Source of the DNA: Heliocybe sulcata
Taxonomy: Eukaryota > Basidiomycota > Agaricomycetes > Gloeophyllales > Gloeophyllaceae
Reading direction: 5' to 3'
Length of the DNA: 64,000 nucleotides
NCBI GenBank assembly: GCA_004369045.1
Contig: ML213509.1
Coordinates: 378,858 to 442,857, forward strand
Shown here: one piece after another, positions 54,550 through 64,000 of the stretch
How the letters are laid out: each line of letters opens with the position of its first letter
Position numbering within the stretch: position 1 is the first letter of the stretch
The notes under the pieces: generated by a model
What the model was told of the DNA's origin: nothing
Seen by the model: only the letters and a program-made list of their open reading frames with translations
Database searches by the model: none
Translations under genes and position numbers: made by a program

Positions 54550-55484
54550 GCCGACTGCTCTGCACCTATGGCCCTCTAGAGCTGATAGTTTCTACAAGGC
54601 CTCTGGTACTATTTATCTCACTGCGCTTCCGCCCGGAGGTTCGAGCCTCCGAGGGAGTTCCGCAAGCGAAGGCGTTCTCTGCAGATCCGACTACGGCCCT
54701 TTGCAGAGAAGTTCTGCCGTGTATCAGGATTCTGATACAGTACTTCGCGGTCGTGGCGCTCTGGCACTGCGCCCGCGGTACTTTATGTGGACTCCTTTGC
54801 GCATATTTTGGAGTCGTCTCTTCACAACATGGTCATCTGGATGCGTCGAAAAGAAAAGGGAAGTGCGTACACTATGGTATAGTCAGCCGCAGGGCCTCTT
54901 TCCTCCGCTTGGCCATCGTCAATTTAAATCTTGTTTCATCGTATGAATCTGAACGTTGGCTCCGGGGACCGGTACCATGTTATCACACTCTACGAACGCC
55001 TGGCTGTAGAGCGTACACCCAAGGGAGTACACCGGACATTCAAAGATAGACTTCAATCGAGACGAGCCGCAGGTACCATGTTCCAGCTGAGCAGACCGAC
55101 GGCAAGAAGTTGTTCGGTGCAGTCTCAGTTTTGCCGATATCCAGAGAACCGCCTACGCCTCAGCGCAACATAAGTATGGGTCTGTAGGCACTCTAGGATG
55201 CATTAGGATTTGCTCTCGGTTTGAGTATTCGGTTTGAGTATTTGAGTAAATCCAACCCAGCGTTCAGCGTTGCAGGGAATGGTTCTAAAATTAGTTTCCT
55301 CTTTCTACCTTATTCTCATATCGCGCCTACGTTATCTTTGGCAGCGCCGTGATGACTACAGGGACAGCTTCAACTCGATGATCTGCCAATAGCTTCAGTG
55401 CCAGCGTCTCTGTCTTACATTCACCTGGTTCTCGTCATCGCCTGTATATTGGAAGTCCAGCAAGTAAGCTCAGTGCCGCCGGTA
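54550..55484. other. Intergenic region with a small tandem repeat
   Basis: About 0.9 kb holding the P450 and BTB promoters. A 13-bp perfect tandem repeat (cggtttgagtatt) lies at 55217-55242, followed by a third partial unit (tgagta). A palindromic block ggaggttcgagcctcc near 54637 can form a hairpin. No gene is recognised. Confidence 0.5.
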
Positions 55485-56769
55485 ATGTCGATGTCGAACA
55501 GCTTCCTGCGCGACAGCATGCTTCGTCTCTCTATACCCACTCGCGACGCTTTATATTATATATCAGATGGCAATACGGTTCTGCTGGTGGAGAATACTCT
55601 GTTCAAGGTGCGCTCGGTCTCTATGGTTCAATAAGCAATGTCTAAGTGGGCGGGGTACGGATGACGACAGGTTCACAGATCGAACTTGATGAAGGATGGC
55701 TCGACGTTTGATACCCTATTCTCCTTGCCTTCCGAAGGTGCAAATCCGAGCCCTGGCGTCACCGCACCGACGGTAGGAGGGGCGGTTGTGGAGGGGGAGA
55801 GCGACGACAACCCCATACGTTTGCAGGGAGACTCAGCGGACGAGTTCCGCGCCCTGCTTTGGGCGCTCTATGCTCTGTACGCAACCGCAGTTCTTCACGG
55901 AAGTCTAATTCTTGAGTTTGGACGCTCATAGTCCGCACGAACTCATGATCGCCACCACCTCCGAGGCCAACCCCGTGCTACTCTTCAACCTCGCGCGCAT
56001 CACGCACAAGTACCAGTTCAAATCGCTTCTCAGCTGGGCTCTCTCTGCAATGGTCATTTACTATACCCGCACGGGAGCGTTTGATACCCTGTCGAGTGTC
56101 TCTGAGGCCGCGTCCGAGGCCGCCGATGCGCCACCGTCTTCGTACCCGTGTGGCCCAACGCTCATGCAGCTGACCGAGCTCGCGGCGCTATGCGAATGCA
56201 CCGACCTTCTGGAGGCAACCATCAGGAAATGGCGAGAACAGATACGGGATGGCAAGGAAGTGGCTATCGCGCTTGGGATGGCGGAGCGCCTGAATATCCG
56301 GCCCTTGCTAGGGCTCTCATACAATGCGATGCTGCTAAAAGGGCGTGCTGCGTGGGACTCGGAACCGCTCCTCACCCGTCAGCAGCGCATTCGTCTGCTT
56401 TCCGGTCATTACGAGTTGTCGCAATTATGGGAGAAGTTACCGATGAACCCCCCAGTACTGATCCACAGCGTCAAGTGCTCCTCGCCTCCGCGATGCAGCA
56501 AGGCGTGGGCGGCACTGTGGAAGGGCGTGCTTGAGAAGGGATCACAGATTGTCCCTACTCGGTATGCTGATGTGCTGGGGAAGCTTGCTGTGGCGGAGGG
56601 GATTGTGAAGACGCTGCTGGACATGGTGGGAGCCGGACCCGTCTCGGGTTCGCAGGAGTCGGGGTTGTCGATTGCTTTGTGCTGTAAAGAGAACGCGTTG
56701 GCTGCAACGAGCTTGAAGATTAAGGAGATTGAGGATGGGTTGGCGGAGCATTTCAGGGATGTTCAGTAA
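55485..56769 (+). CDS. BTB/POZ domain protein
   Basis: Three exons. The first encodes MSMSNSFLRDSMLRL and the BTB opening YYISDGNTVLLVENTLFK. The second gives VHRSNLMKDGSTFDTLFSLP and DNPIRLQGDSADEFRALLWALYAL. The third, from the catag acceptor near 55929, gives PHELMIATTSEANPVLLFNLARITHKYQFKSLLSWA in parts. This is the BTB fold of mushroom-type BTB proteins, which are numerous in Agaricomycetes. The rest (about 200 residues) is helical with ALCECTDLLEATIRKW and no named domain. Such proteins are expected to dimerise or act as cullin-3 adaptors; the partner is unknown. The ATG at 55485 is preferred over one at 55398 because the upstream leader would be a stray hydrophobic stretch. Confidence 0.8.
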
Positions 56770-57303
56770 GCTTGCATGTATACCCCGTACACGTGGCTCG
56801 TGTACGGTCTTGGTGCTCTTGCTTTAGGTGGCAGACATTCTTTCTTGATTGGTACAGGCATCTACTGGTAGTACAGAATAATACACGCAAAGTGGAGGAC
56901 GGCAATAGTGTGGACAGTGGTTGCAGGACTGTTACAACTTTATGCCACAAGTCACGTCTCTGGTGATCACATGGCCGCATGTGATGTGGCTGCACATGCT
57001 GCGGTTTAAGGGATGTACCCAACCATCGGCTTAATCATGACCGGTCTGACCCCCAACTATAGGCGGGGCAAGAAAACGATGATAAGACTGGAAGTCCGCA
57101 AATCACTACTCAGAGCATAGCCTCGTGAATGTAAACCTACTCAGTACTGCGTGTGATGGACCCATCCTCGAGGGCACTCTGCTGTCGACAAGAGGACATC
57201 GGTGGCAGCCAGCATTCAACCACGACATGGCTCCCTCGTCACTTCTCTTTCCTTTTCTCCTATATTTCAAGATACCGAGCCACAGTCGCCACAAGGAAAC
57301 TGT
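56770..57303. other. Convergent spacer
   Basis: About 0.5 kb between the BTB gene and the minus-strand proline-rich gene. Nothing gene-like is seen apart from short overlapping frames. Confidence 0.45.
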
Positions 57304-58017
57304 TCAGATCTTACGGCTGCGACCCCTTCGAGTCGTCTTTCGTGCGGGTCCGGTGGTAGTGGAAGCCGCATCGGGATTCCTATTCTTCGACGGAGGTTGA
57401 GGTGGAGGAATGGGCGCCAACGAGTGGTTTCGGAAGTCAAAGTCAGCGGAACCCGCCTTGACATGACTGCGATATGCAGAAGTCGTAGCCGTAGGTTGTC
57501 CGACTGGGATCGCCATCAAGCTTTGCAAGATAGCGTCGAGATCGTTGGATACAGGCTTTGGTTGTGTCTCTATTCGAGACCCGCGCGAGGCTAATTGCTC
57601 GAATCGCTCGTCCTCACCTAGCTGTTCGACTGCTGCGCGCAGCTTTGCCATGGCTCGCTGATTCATTTCTGTAGTAGGGCAATAAAGTCAATATGCAGGA
57701 GATATAAAAGATAACACCCAATATAAAGGATAACACCCAGGCAACTCACGTTGCTCCTCGGCGGCCGTCTTTGGTTTAGGAAGCTTCGGATCCTCGTTCG
57801 CCAGCCGCTCCGCCTCGCTCATCTCGTGCAGGCCGAGCATGTCCTGCATCTTCTTCTCCCATGTCTCATCGTCGATTTCCCAGTCCGAAGGGGCGGTCTC
57901 GTCCGGATCGTATTTGGTGCCAAGGGACGATGCAGGTGAGGGCGTGCGGAAGTCAGGAAGGATATAGGGTGTGTGGCCCGGGAAGTCAGCTGTCAGCTGT
58001 GGTACAGGGCCAGACAT
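57304..58017 (-). CDS. Hydrophilic proline-rich protein of unknown function
   Basis: Two exons on minus: 57750-58017 and 57304-57668, about 210 residues. The N-terminal part reads MSGPVPQLTADFPGHTPYIL and has an acidic stretch (DDETWEKKMQDMLGLHEMSE). A helical part (AMAKLRAAVEQLGEDERFEQ) follows, then a Pro/Ser/Thr-rich C-terminal half ending in basic TTRRGRSRKI. No domain, signal or membrane segment. The 81-nt intron carries a 19-bp near-perfect tandem duplication (57702-57739). It is divergent from RNR1 with a shared 443-bp promoter that holds cell-cycle boxes. I cannot name the family. Confidence 0.7.
57702..57739 (+). repeat. 19-bp tandem duplication inside an intron
   Basis: Two copies of atataaaRgataacaccca with one mismatch, back to back, inside the intron of the proline-rich gene. 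It lengthens the intron to 81 nt against the usual 50-60 nt and is probably neutral. Confidence 0.7.
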
Positions 58018-58460
58018 TGTGGGCTAACAACAGCGCGTCGACGACAAATACGAAACAAAATAGACGCGTAATTAGCGCGCGTTTTGCGTATATAAGGCGC
58101 GCAATCCAGAAATCCAGAACTTCCGAGTTGTGCGTTCGTAATATGCTAGAAATTGGCCTCTTGCAGGTGTCACTACAAAGCAATCTAGGGAGGATATATA
58201 CGCACGAGAGTGATAGTGCCGGGCTCGTTTGAAGGAGTACCGGACAGAGGAGTTTGCAAAACTAATAGAGAAGCGGGAGAGATAATAAGGTGAAAGAATG
58301 AAATACGTAATTCTCGTGGAAAGTTGATGCTTAGTCACGAACGCGCCCCTTTAAACCGCGACGCGTTCTGTCTTCTTCCTTACCATCCGCCCACCACCAG
58401 CTCTCATCCTGCCTAGGCCTTCCCCACTTTTCGCGTTCACAGTATCTTACGCGACTCACC
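58018..58460. promoter_or_regulatory. Divergent promoter with MluI cell-cycle boxes
   Basis: Two ACGCGT boxes lie at 58064-58069 and 58361-58366, the second 95 bases before the RNR1 ATG. Near-matches such as acgcga occur at about 58449. ACGCGT is the binding core of MBF (Mbp1/Swi6), which turns on S-phase genes including ribonucleotide reductase in yeasts. More copies lie just inside the gene. Confidence 0.65.
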
Positions 58461-61400
58461 ATGGCCTACGTATTCAAGCGAGGTATGTTTCTGTCTCCTC
58501 TAGGATCGTCTTCATATGCTAACTCTCGGCAATTTTAGATGGGTAAGTGGCGGACGTTTGAGACGCGTTAGACGCGTCTTGTTACGCGTCCAGTACTCAT
58601 CGCTGGTTGTTTATGTGTCATAGGCGTAAGACGCGTGTTCAGTTCGACAAGGTACGCGTATTCGAGTTCCCTATCGCCCTCTCCTCACCTTGATTCATCG
58701 CCATGTTAGATTACTGCACGGATATCCAAGCTCTGCTACGGCCTTGACCCTGTACATGTTGACCCTATCGAGTAGGTCGAGCCAGTCGATCTGTCGCATC
58801 GTCTCTGATGATGACCTATGCCAGGGTTGCGCAGAAAGTTATCGCAGGTGTCTACCCCGGTGTGACGACTGTTGAGCTCGACGTGCGTCCTCCGTCCCCA
58901 AAGCGTTACTCATTTCTGACTGCTTCCATAGAACCTCGCCTCCGAGACTGCAGCCTACCTTACTACTAAGCATCCCGACTATGCCATTCTAGCTGCACGC
59001 ATCGCTGTGTCCAACCTCCACAAGGAGACGAAGAAGAACTTCTCCGATGTGATCAGGGATTTATACGAATATAGTATGCAAATCACTGTCGTCCATGAGA
59101 TCGATAATACTAACGCGATAGACAGTCAACCCTAAAAACGGGCGCCCTGCGGGTATGATCTCTGAGGAGACTTATGATGTTGTGATGCAGAACGCTACGC
59201 TCCTCGATTCGTCCATCATCTACGAACGTGACTTCACGTATAATTTGTACGTGGCATATCGATTGCATGATGCAGTACTCTTTCTGAACCGTCTTCTCTA
59301 GCTTCGGCTTCAAGACCCTTGAGCGGTCTTACCTTTTGCGTCTCAATGGCCGTGTCGCCGAGCGCCCTCAGCACATGCTCATGCGTGTTGCTGTCGGTAT
59401 CCATGGGGCTGACGTCGAACGTGCCATTGACACCTACAACATGATGTCCCAGCGCTACTTTATTCATGCTTCTCCTACCCTCTTTAATGCTGGCACACCT
59501 CGCCCTCAACTCTCCTCATGTTTCCTCGTCTGTATGAAGGATGACTCCATCGAAGGCATCTATGATACCCTGAAGGACTGTGCCATGATCAGCAAGACTG
59601 CTGGTGGCATTGGTCTGAACATTCACTGTATTCGTGCGACTGGGTAGGACTTATACCCTTTCATGCTGCCCTTCGAAAGCTAATAACGTCACAGCTCGTA
59701 CATTGCTGGCACCAACGGCTACTCGAACGGTATCGTGCCCATGCTTCGTGCATACGATGCAACAGCTCGTTACGTGGACCAGGGTGGCAACAAGCGTCCT
59801 GGTGCTTTCGCGATTTACCTCGAGCCATGGCATGCTGACGTTTTCGACTTCCTCGACCTGAGGAAGAACCATGGTAAGGAGGAGGTCCGTGCTCGTGATC
59901 TCTTCTATGCTCTCTGGATTTCGGATCTCTTGTGAGCGTGTTCCATGCCTACGCCCATTTTCATGTCCTAATGTTTTGGCTTAGCATGAAGCGTGTCAAA
60001 GCCAATGGTAACTGGACCTTGATGTGCCCTAGCGAGTGCCCGGGTCTGCACGAAGTCTACGGTGAAGAGTTCGAGGCCCTCTACGAGAAGTACGAGAACG
60101 AGGGCCGTGGCAGGAAGACCATCCCTGCCCAGAAGCTGTGGTACGCGATCTTGGAGGCTCAGATTGAGACTGGTGGTCCCTTCATGTGCTACAAGGATGC
60201 TGCGAACAGTGAGTATCTCCCAGTCATTGCTATGTACGCTCTCTAAGGAATATTTATCTTTCAGGAAAGTCGAACCAGAAGAATCTCGGTACCATTAAGT
60301 CCTCCAACCTGTGCACTGAGATCATGGAGTACTCCTCACCTGATGAGACCGCAGTTTGCAACTTGGGCTCTCTTGCTCTTCCGTCGTTCATCGTCGGTGG
60401 CAAGTACGACTTCCAGAAGTTACATGATGTCGCCAAGGTGCTTGCGTACAACCTCAATCGTGTCATTGATGTCAATTACTACCCCATCCCGGAGGCGCAG
60501 CGCTCCAACATGCGCCACCGCCCCGTTGGTCTCGGCGTCAACGGCCTCGCGGACACCTTCATGGCTCTTCGCATGCCCTTCGACTCGGACGAGGCAAGGC
60601 AGCTGAACCTCCAGATCTTTGAGACTATCTACCATGCCGCGCTTGAGACTAGCAGCGAGCTCGCGGAGCGGGATGGTCCGTACGAGACTTGGGAAGGCAG
60701 TCCTGCTCAAAAGGGACAGCTCCAATACGACTTGTGGGGGGTGACACCGACTGATCTTTGGGACTGGACAAGCTTGAAGGAGCGCATTGCTAGGACGGGC
60801 TTGAGGAACTCTCTCCTCGTTGCGCCTATGCCCACCGCATCCACCAGTCAGATTTTGGGCTTCAATGAGTGCTTCGAGCCTTACACTAGGTACAGTTGTC
60901 TACTCCTGTCATAGGTTCACGACTGACGTTAGCGCTGTAGTAACATCTACACCCGCCGCGTCCTCTCTGGCGAGTTCCAGGTTGTCTGTCCTTGGCTTCT
61001 GAGGGAGCTCGTGGAGCGCAATCTCTGGGATGACCAGATGCGGAATCGCATCATCGCACACAACGGTTCGATTCAGCACATCCCTGAGATCCCCGACGAC
61101 CTGAAGAAGATCTATAAGACCGTCTGGGAGATCAGCCAGAAGAAGATTCTGGACATGGCGGCGGACCGCGGTGCCTTCATCTGCCAGAGCCAGTCGCTGA
61201 ACGTCCACCTGCAGTCGCCGACGATGGGCCAGCTGACGAGTATGCACTTCTACGGGTGGTCCAAGGGTCTCAAGACGGGCATGTACTACCTCCGCACCCG
61301 GCCGGCCTCGCAGGCTATCCAGTTCACGGTCGACCAAAATGCACTCAAAGAGGCGAGGAAGAGTCAGGCTGAGGGCCGGGCCCCTGCCCCTATCAAGGCT

Positions 61401-61721
61401 GTTGGCGGTATCATGACCCCACCGTCGCTCTCACCCTCGCCGGACGGCTCGAGCTCACGCCCGGATCTGTCAGCCTTGGTCAACGCAGTGACCATCAAGG
61501 AGGAAGAGGTCTCAGTGGCGCCTGCGCCTGTTGCCGAGACTGCGCCCGTTGTCGCTGAGCCTTCGTCTATCGACGGTTTGGACGAGCGGACGCGCAAGGC
61601 GGCGGAGGCAGACCCTGAGTTTGCTGCCGCCCTGCGGAGACAGCAGGAGAGGCAGCTGGAGGAGGCGAAGCTCTTGTGCTCGCTAGAGAACAAGGAGGCT
61701 TGCGTTATGTGCTCTGGTTGA
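58461..61721 (+). CDS. RNR1: Ribonucleotide reductase large subunit
   Basis: A 13-exon or so gene. Exon 1 (58461-58482) encodes MAYVFKR; exon 2 is only 4 nt, ATGG (58539-58542); exon 3 (58624-58651) gives RKTRVQFDK. Together they restore [19 protein letters not shown], the usual N-terminal ATP-cone start. Later landmarks include [18 protein letters not shown] with the active-site Cys, the [11 protein letters not shown] loop (Asn, Cys, Glu radical residues), and [20 protein letters not shown]. The C-terminal tail ends CVMCSG with the redox Cys pair. A linker of about 100 residues rich in Ser/Pro/Glu precedes the tail. The enzyme makes deoxynucleotides with the small subunit. Length near 900 residues fits fungi. 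Start and all catalytic residues are intact. Confidence 0.96.
58563..58659. promoter_or_regulatory. Intragenic cluster of MluI cell-cycle boxes
   Basis: Five ACGCGT sites lie at 58563-58568, 58572-58577, 58584-58589, 58631-58636 and 58654-58659. They fall in introns 2 and 3 and in exon 3 of RNR1. One site is expected per 4 kb by chance, so five in 97 bp is remarkable. Together with the two promoter copies they suggest MBF control from inside the gene as well as upstream. Confidence 0.65.
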
Positions 61722-62326
61722 GCTGTTGTCCCTGAGGACGGTATTTATGGAGTTTGTTTGCTTTTTCGCATTGTCGGTTCCTCGTCTTCTCTCGTCTTCA
61801 GTTTCCTCTAGCTGTGTTGTATCCATCTGCTCGCACCTTACAGATATGTCATTCCGTATAGCTTGTCAGTGTACTTCTATCATCATTGTTCATAATGCAA
61901 TCGATCCCCTTACCCTCTTGATCGTTGTGTTGCAGCTGTGGCTTGGAGATAAATGAATGCGACCTGGCAATAATTATCAGACGGTCAGATCTCAGAGGAT
62001 GAGAGCGTTCAGAGCTTTGCCAAAGCAAAATACCAAGAAAACAGATAGTGTAGCGAGGAGCGCGATTACAGAGCAAGATGCTACATGCCCCTGCCTCGGT
62101 CGGATCAAGGCCAAAATACAGTGTCTACGGAAAGCAAGTGTGAGGAGGTGTAGTATAAGCATATTGTATGTGCGAGAAGCAAGTGGCTCGGAGTAGAGAA
62201 GCGAAGTGAAGTCGTTACGGGTCGTCAATAATACACTGAATAAATATGCGAATTGAGTGATACGGAGTGAATGCATAGCAGATCCATGGTCCATCTAGAG
62301 ATTGCTCGACGATCTAAGTATGTGGA
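61722..62326. other. RNR1 3' region and convergent spacer
   Basis: About 0.6 kb. It is T-rich just after the RNR1 stop, as expected for a 3' untranslated region. No further gene is recognised. Confidence 0.5.
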
Positions 62327-63282
62327 CTAGAGACGAAGAATGGTCAGTATAGCGACGCGGCCGTCTTGCTCTATACCGTGGTTCACGTCTAGAGGAACAC
62401 TAGTGAGCATCATGCCACGGATGAGATGGTCGGCTTACGATGTTTCCCAGGCTCCAGAAGGCCCTCTCTCCATTCTACTTCTGCCTGCCACCACATGCCA
62501 TTCCACCTACTGCCAGCAGTAGCTCGCTCAACGAGCAGATCGCGGCCGATATTATACCCGTCCTTAACAATCGTATGGTGCTTTCCCGAGTGCTAGTGCG
62601 CCTTCAGCACGCGCACAATGAGTCTTTGCAAGAAGAGAGCGTACCTCTTCCTTCGACGCGGCCAAGAACCACGCGCCGGAATCCGCGAGGGTGCCGTTCT
62701 GTTTCCACGTGCGGAAGTGATTTCCGCCGGCGACGCTCTCCCAGCAGGTGCCCCAGACGGGGAAGTAGGTCTGGCGCGCGAGGAACTGCTCGTTCTTGCG
62801 CCCTTCACCGTCGCCTAGGTCGGCTTCGTGAATGTATCCGTAGTGCATGCCCATGCATTCTTCGGAGAATCCGATGGATCTAAAAATACGTACAAAGTTC
62901 GCAGTTAAGATGTGCGATGACAGGCGGGAGGTGCGAAGTGTAGAATGCGTACTTGGCGTACATGTGAAATCCGGCTTCAGTCATGATAAACGGATCAGAG
63001 AAGGCTGAGATGATGACGTTGAGAGGTTCGCCGTGCTTGGGTGTGGCCCACTAGCGAATATGAATATCATATAGAATATGAGCGTAGTAGTGAGCGTACG
63101 TCGAGCATACGACCGCCGTTTATCCGTGGGTCGTACCAGCCCTCGAAGTCCGTGTCATCTGCCCGCATAGGCTTGTTCTCGCCCACTGATAGAATAGACG
63201 ACTGCTGTCTCGCAAGCGATGAGAGGAACACAGGGATGGCAAGAGTCGAGGAGACCAGAGAAAAAATCAGAGAAATCCGCAT
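62327..63282 (-). CDS. Secreted protein of unknown function
   Basis: Minus strand, five exons or so. The start MRISLIFSLVSSTLAIPVFL is a signal peptide. The mature protein has DTDFEGWYDPRINGGRMLD, HGEPLNVIISAFSDPFI and EAGFHMYAKSIGFSEECMG. It continues MHYGYIHEADLGDGEGRK, QTYFPVWGTCWESVAGG and NHFRTWKQNGTLADSGAWFL. The last exons give GWNIGRD-like IVKDGYNIGRDLLVERA, SRWNGMWWQAEVEWREGLL and NHGIEQDGRVAILTIL before the stop. Three to four Trp-rich, Gly-rich blocks and few Cys suggest a compact secreted domain. I recall similar hypothetical proteins in basidiomycetes but know of no assigned activity. The last intron uses the second AG (cctctag) to keep frame. Confidence 0.75.
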
Positions 63283-63535
63283 GGTAGTCGAAAGGACCAG
63301 CGAGGACCAGCGAGGAGAGAGAGACGCGGTGGGGCAGGGGCCGACATCATCATTGCAGTTGGGCAGTGAGCTCGCTCAATCAGGCAGTCGCAGGGACACT
63401 GCCACAAGGAGACAACTTGCCACGTGGGACATGCGCCACCGGATGTGGCGGCGCGGGTCGAGCCCGAAGTCACGGTAACAGGGTTGCCTTCTAAGTATAC
63501 GTACAACTTCCAGTCCGCCTTTCACCTTGACCGTC

Positions 63536-64000
63536 ATGTCTGCTATTCACGACGCTCTACGCGACAACGACGACGACCATGCCCCTGCGCACCATTTTGA
63601 TGATGACAGCGACGGCGACGACAACGACACTGCATCTCAGAAGTCCATATCCCTGTCCTCGCCCGCAGTCTCCCCACGGCACTCGACATTAGCAACGGCC
63701 CCGGCCGAGTCCCACTTTGCGCCAGCCTCGCCGCCTCTGAACGCATATAAACGAGCTTCACGACCCTACACTATAGACACCGACTTGACTTCGGAAACGG
63801 ACAACACTAGCTTGTACACTCATGAACTGGGGACGCGTGACAGCTCGGTCTCGTCCGCGACGACCTCTCTCTACGACCCAGAGGAGCAGCCCAAACCAGA
63901 CGGTCTTTCCACCTATCCACCACCTCCTTTACAGTCCAGGGAGTCCATGGCGTCTCTCTCCTCCAGGAGCTCGTCCTATTCGAAGAAGGCTCGGCCAGAG
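63536..64000 (+). CDS. N-terminal part of a Ser-rich protein, cut by the right edge
   Basis: A frame opens at the ATG at 63536 and stays open for 155 codons to the window end. It begins MSAIHDALRDNDDDHAPAHH, is acidic at first (DDDSDGDDND), then Ser/Thr/Pro-rich with YTIDTDLTSETDNTSLYTH and SMASLSSRSSSYSKKARPE. Such disordered leaders precede catalytic domains in many fungal signalling proteins, but no domain is yet visible, so no function is offered. Confidence 0.7.
   Translation, partial: MSAIHDALRDNDDDHAPAHHFDDDSDGDDNDTASQKSISLSSPAVSPRHSTLATAPAESHFAPASPPLNAYKRASRPYTIDTDLTSETDNTSLYTHELGTRDSSVSSATTSLYDPEEQPKPDGLSTYPPPPLQSRESMASLSSRSSSYSKKARPE

Noticed and set aside
54635-54660. A tRNA T-arm-like hairpin (ggaggttcgagcctcc)
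   Set aside because: No matching acceptor stem, D-arm or anticodon arm lies within 80 bases on either strand.
1-64000. LTR, LINE or virus-like elements, CRISPR arrays, rRNA genes
   Set aside because: I looked for reverse transcriptase, integrase, capsid-like or long terminal repeat features, regularly spaced repeats and rRNA-like blocks and recognised none.

Overview
The window is nuclear DNA of a filamentous basidiomycete, most likely an Agaricomycete. The signs are dense genes on both strands, many short GT-AG introns (mostly about 48-75 nt), short intergenic gaps, and several families typical of mushroom-forming fungi: F-box/LRR-like proteins, BTB proteins, GPI-anchored Kre9/Knh1-like wall proteins and type B carboxylesterases. 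The finer lineage cannot be told from sequence alone. I inferred splice sites by eye from reading frame, GT/AG signals and family conservation, so gene ends are firmer than some internal exon edges.

Left third (1-22 kb) is gene-poor. It has a possible gene fragment at the left edge, a tandem pair of secreted Kre9/Knh1-like proteins (1.4-3.3 kb; only the second has a Ser-rich stalk and GPI signal), a secreted M28 aminopeptidase (3.9-5.4 kb) followed by decayed tandem copies of its 3' end, and a small secreted double-psi beta-barrel protein (7.4-7.9 kb). A roughly 1.1-kb element with terminal inverted repeats follows (10.95-12.06 kb), then BZZ1 (F-BAR/C1/SH3; 12.1-15.2 kb) and the CCR4-NOT deadenylase CAF1/POP2 (17.8-19.1 kb). 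The gaps at 8-12, 15.2-17.8 and 19.1-22.1 kb hold no gene I can recognise.

Middle third (22-46 kb) is mostly housekeeping genes: a CENP-B/Tc5-type DNA-binding regulator without a transposase domain, a UPF0390 nucleolar protein divergent from an NDUFA9-like complex I subunit, TOM22, a Zn2Cys6 transcription factor, the ribosome biogenesis factors SAS10/UTP3 and FCF2, an aldo-keto reductase, a small unknown protein, and the queuosine-salvage hydrolase. FCF2 sits inside an inverted pair of F-box/LRR-like paralogues, one of which appears to have lost an internal segment.

Right third (46-64 kb) has two tandem secreted carboxylesterases converging on a cytochrome P450, a BTB protein, an unknown proline-rich protein, and the large subunit of ribonucleotide reductase (RNR1). 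RNR1 has a 4-nt microexon and a cluster of MluI cell-cycle boxes in its promoter and first introns. A secreted protein of unknown function and the start of an unknown Ser-rich protein end the window.

I see no CRISPR, rRNA or convincing tRNA gene, no recognisable LTR or virus-like element, and no evidence of a wholly new multi-gene system. The most unusual things are gene-structure features (microexons, intronic cell-cycle boxes), local duplications in decay, and the inverted-repeat element.
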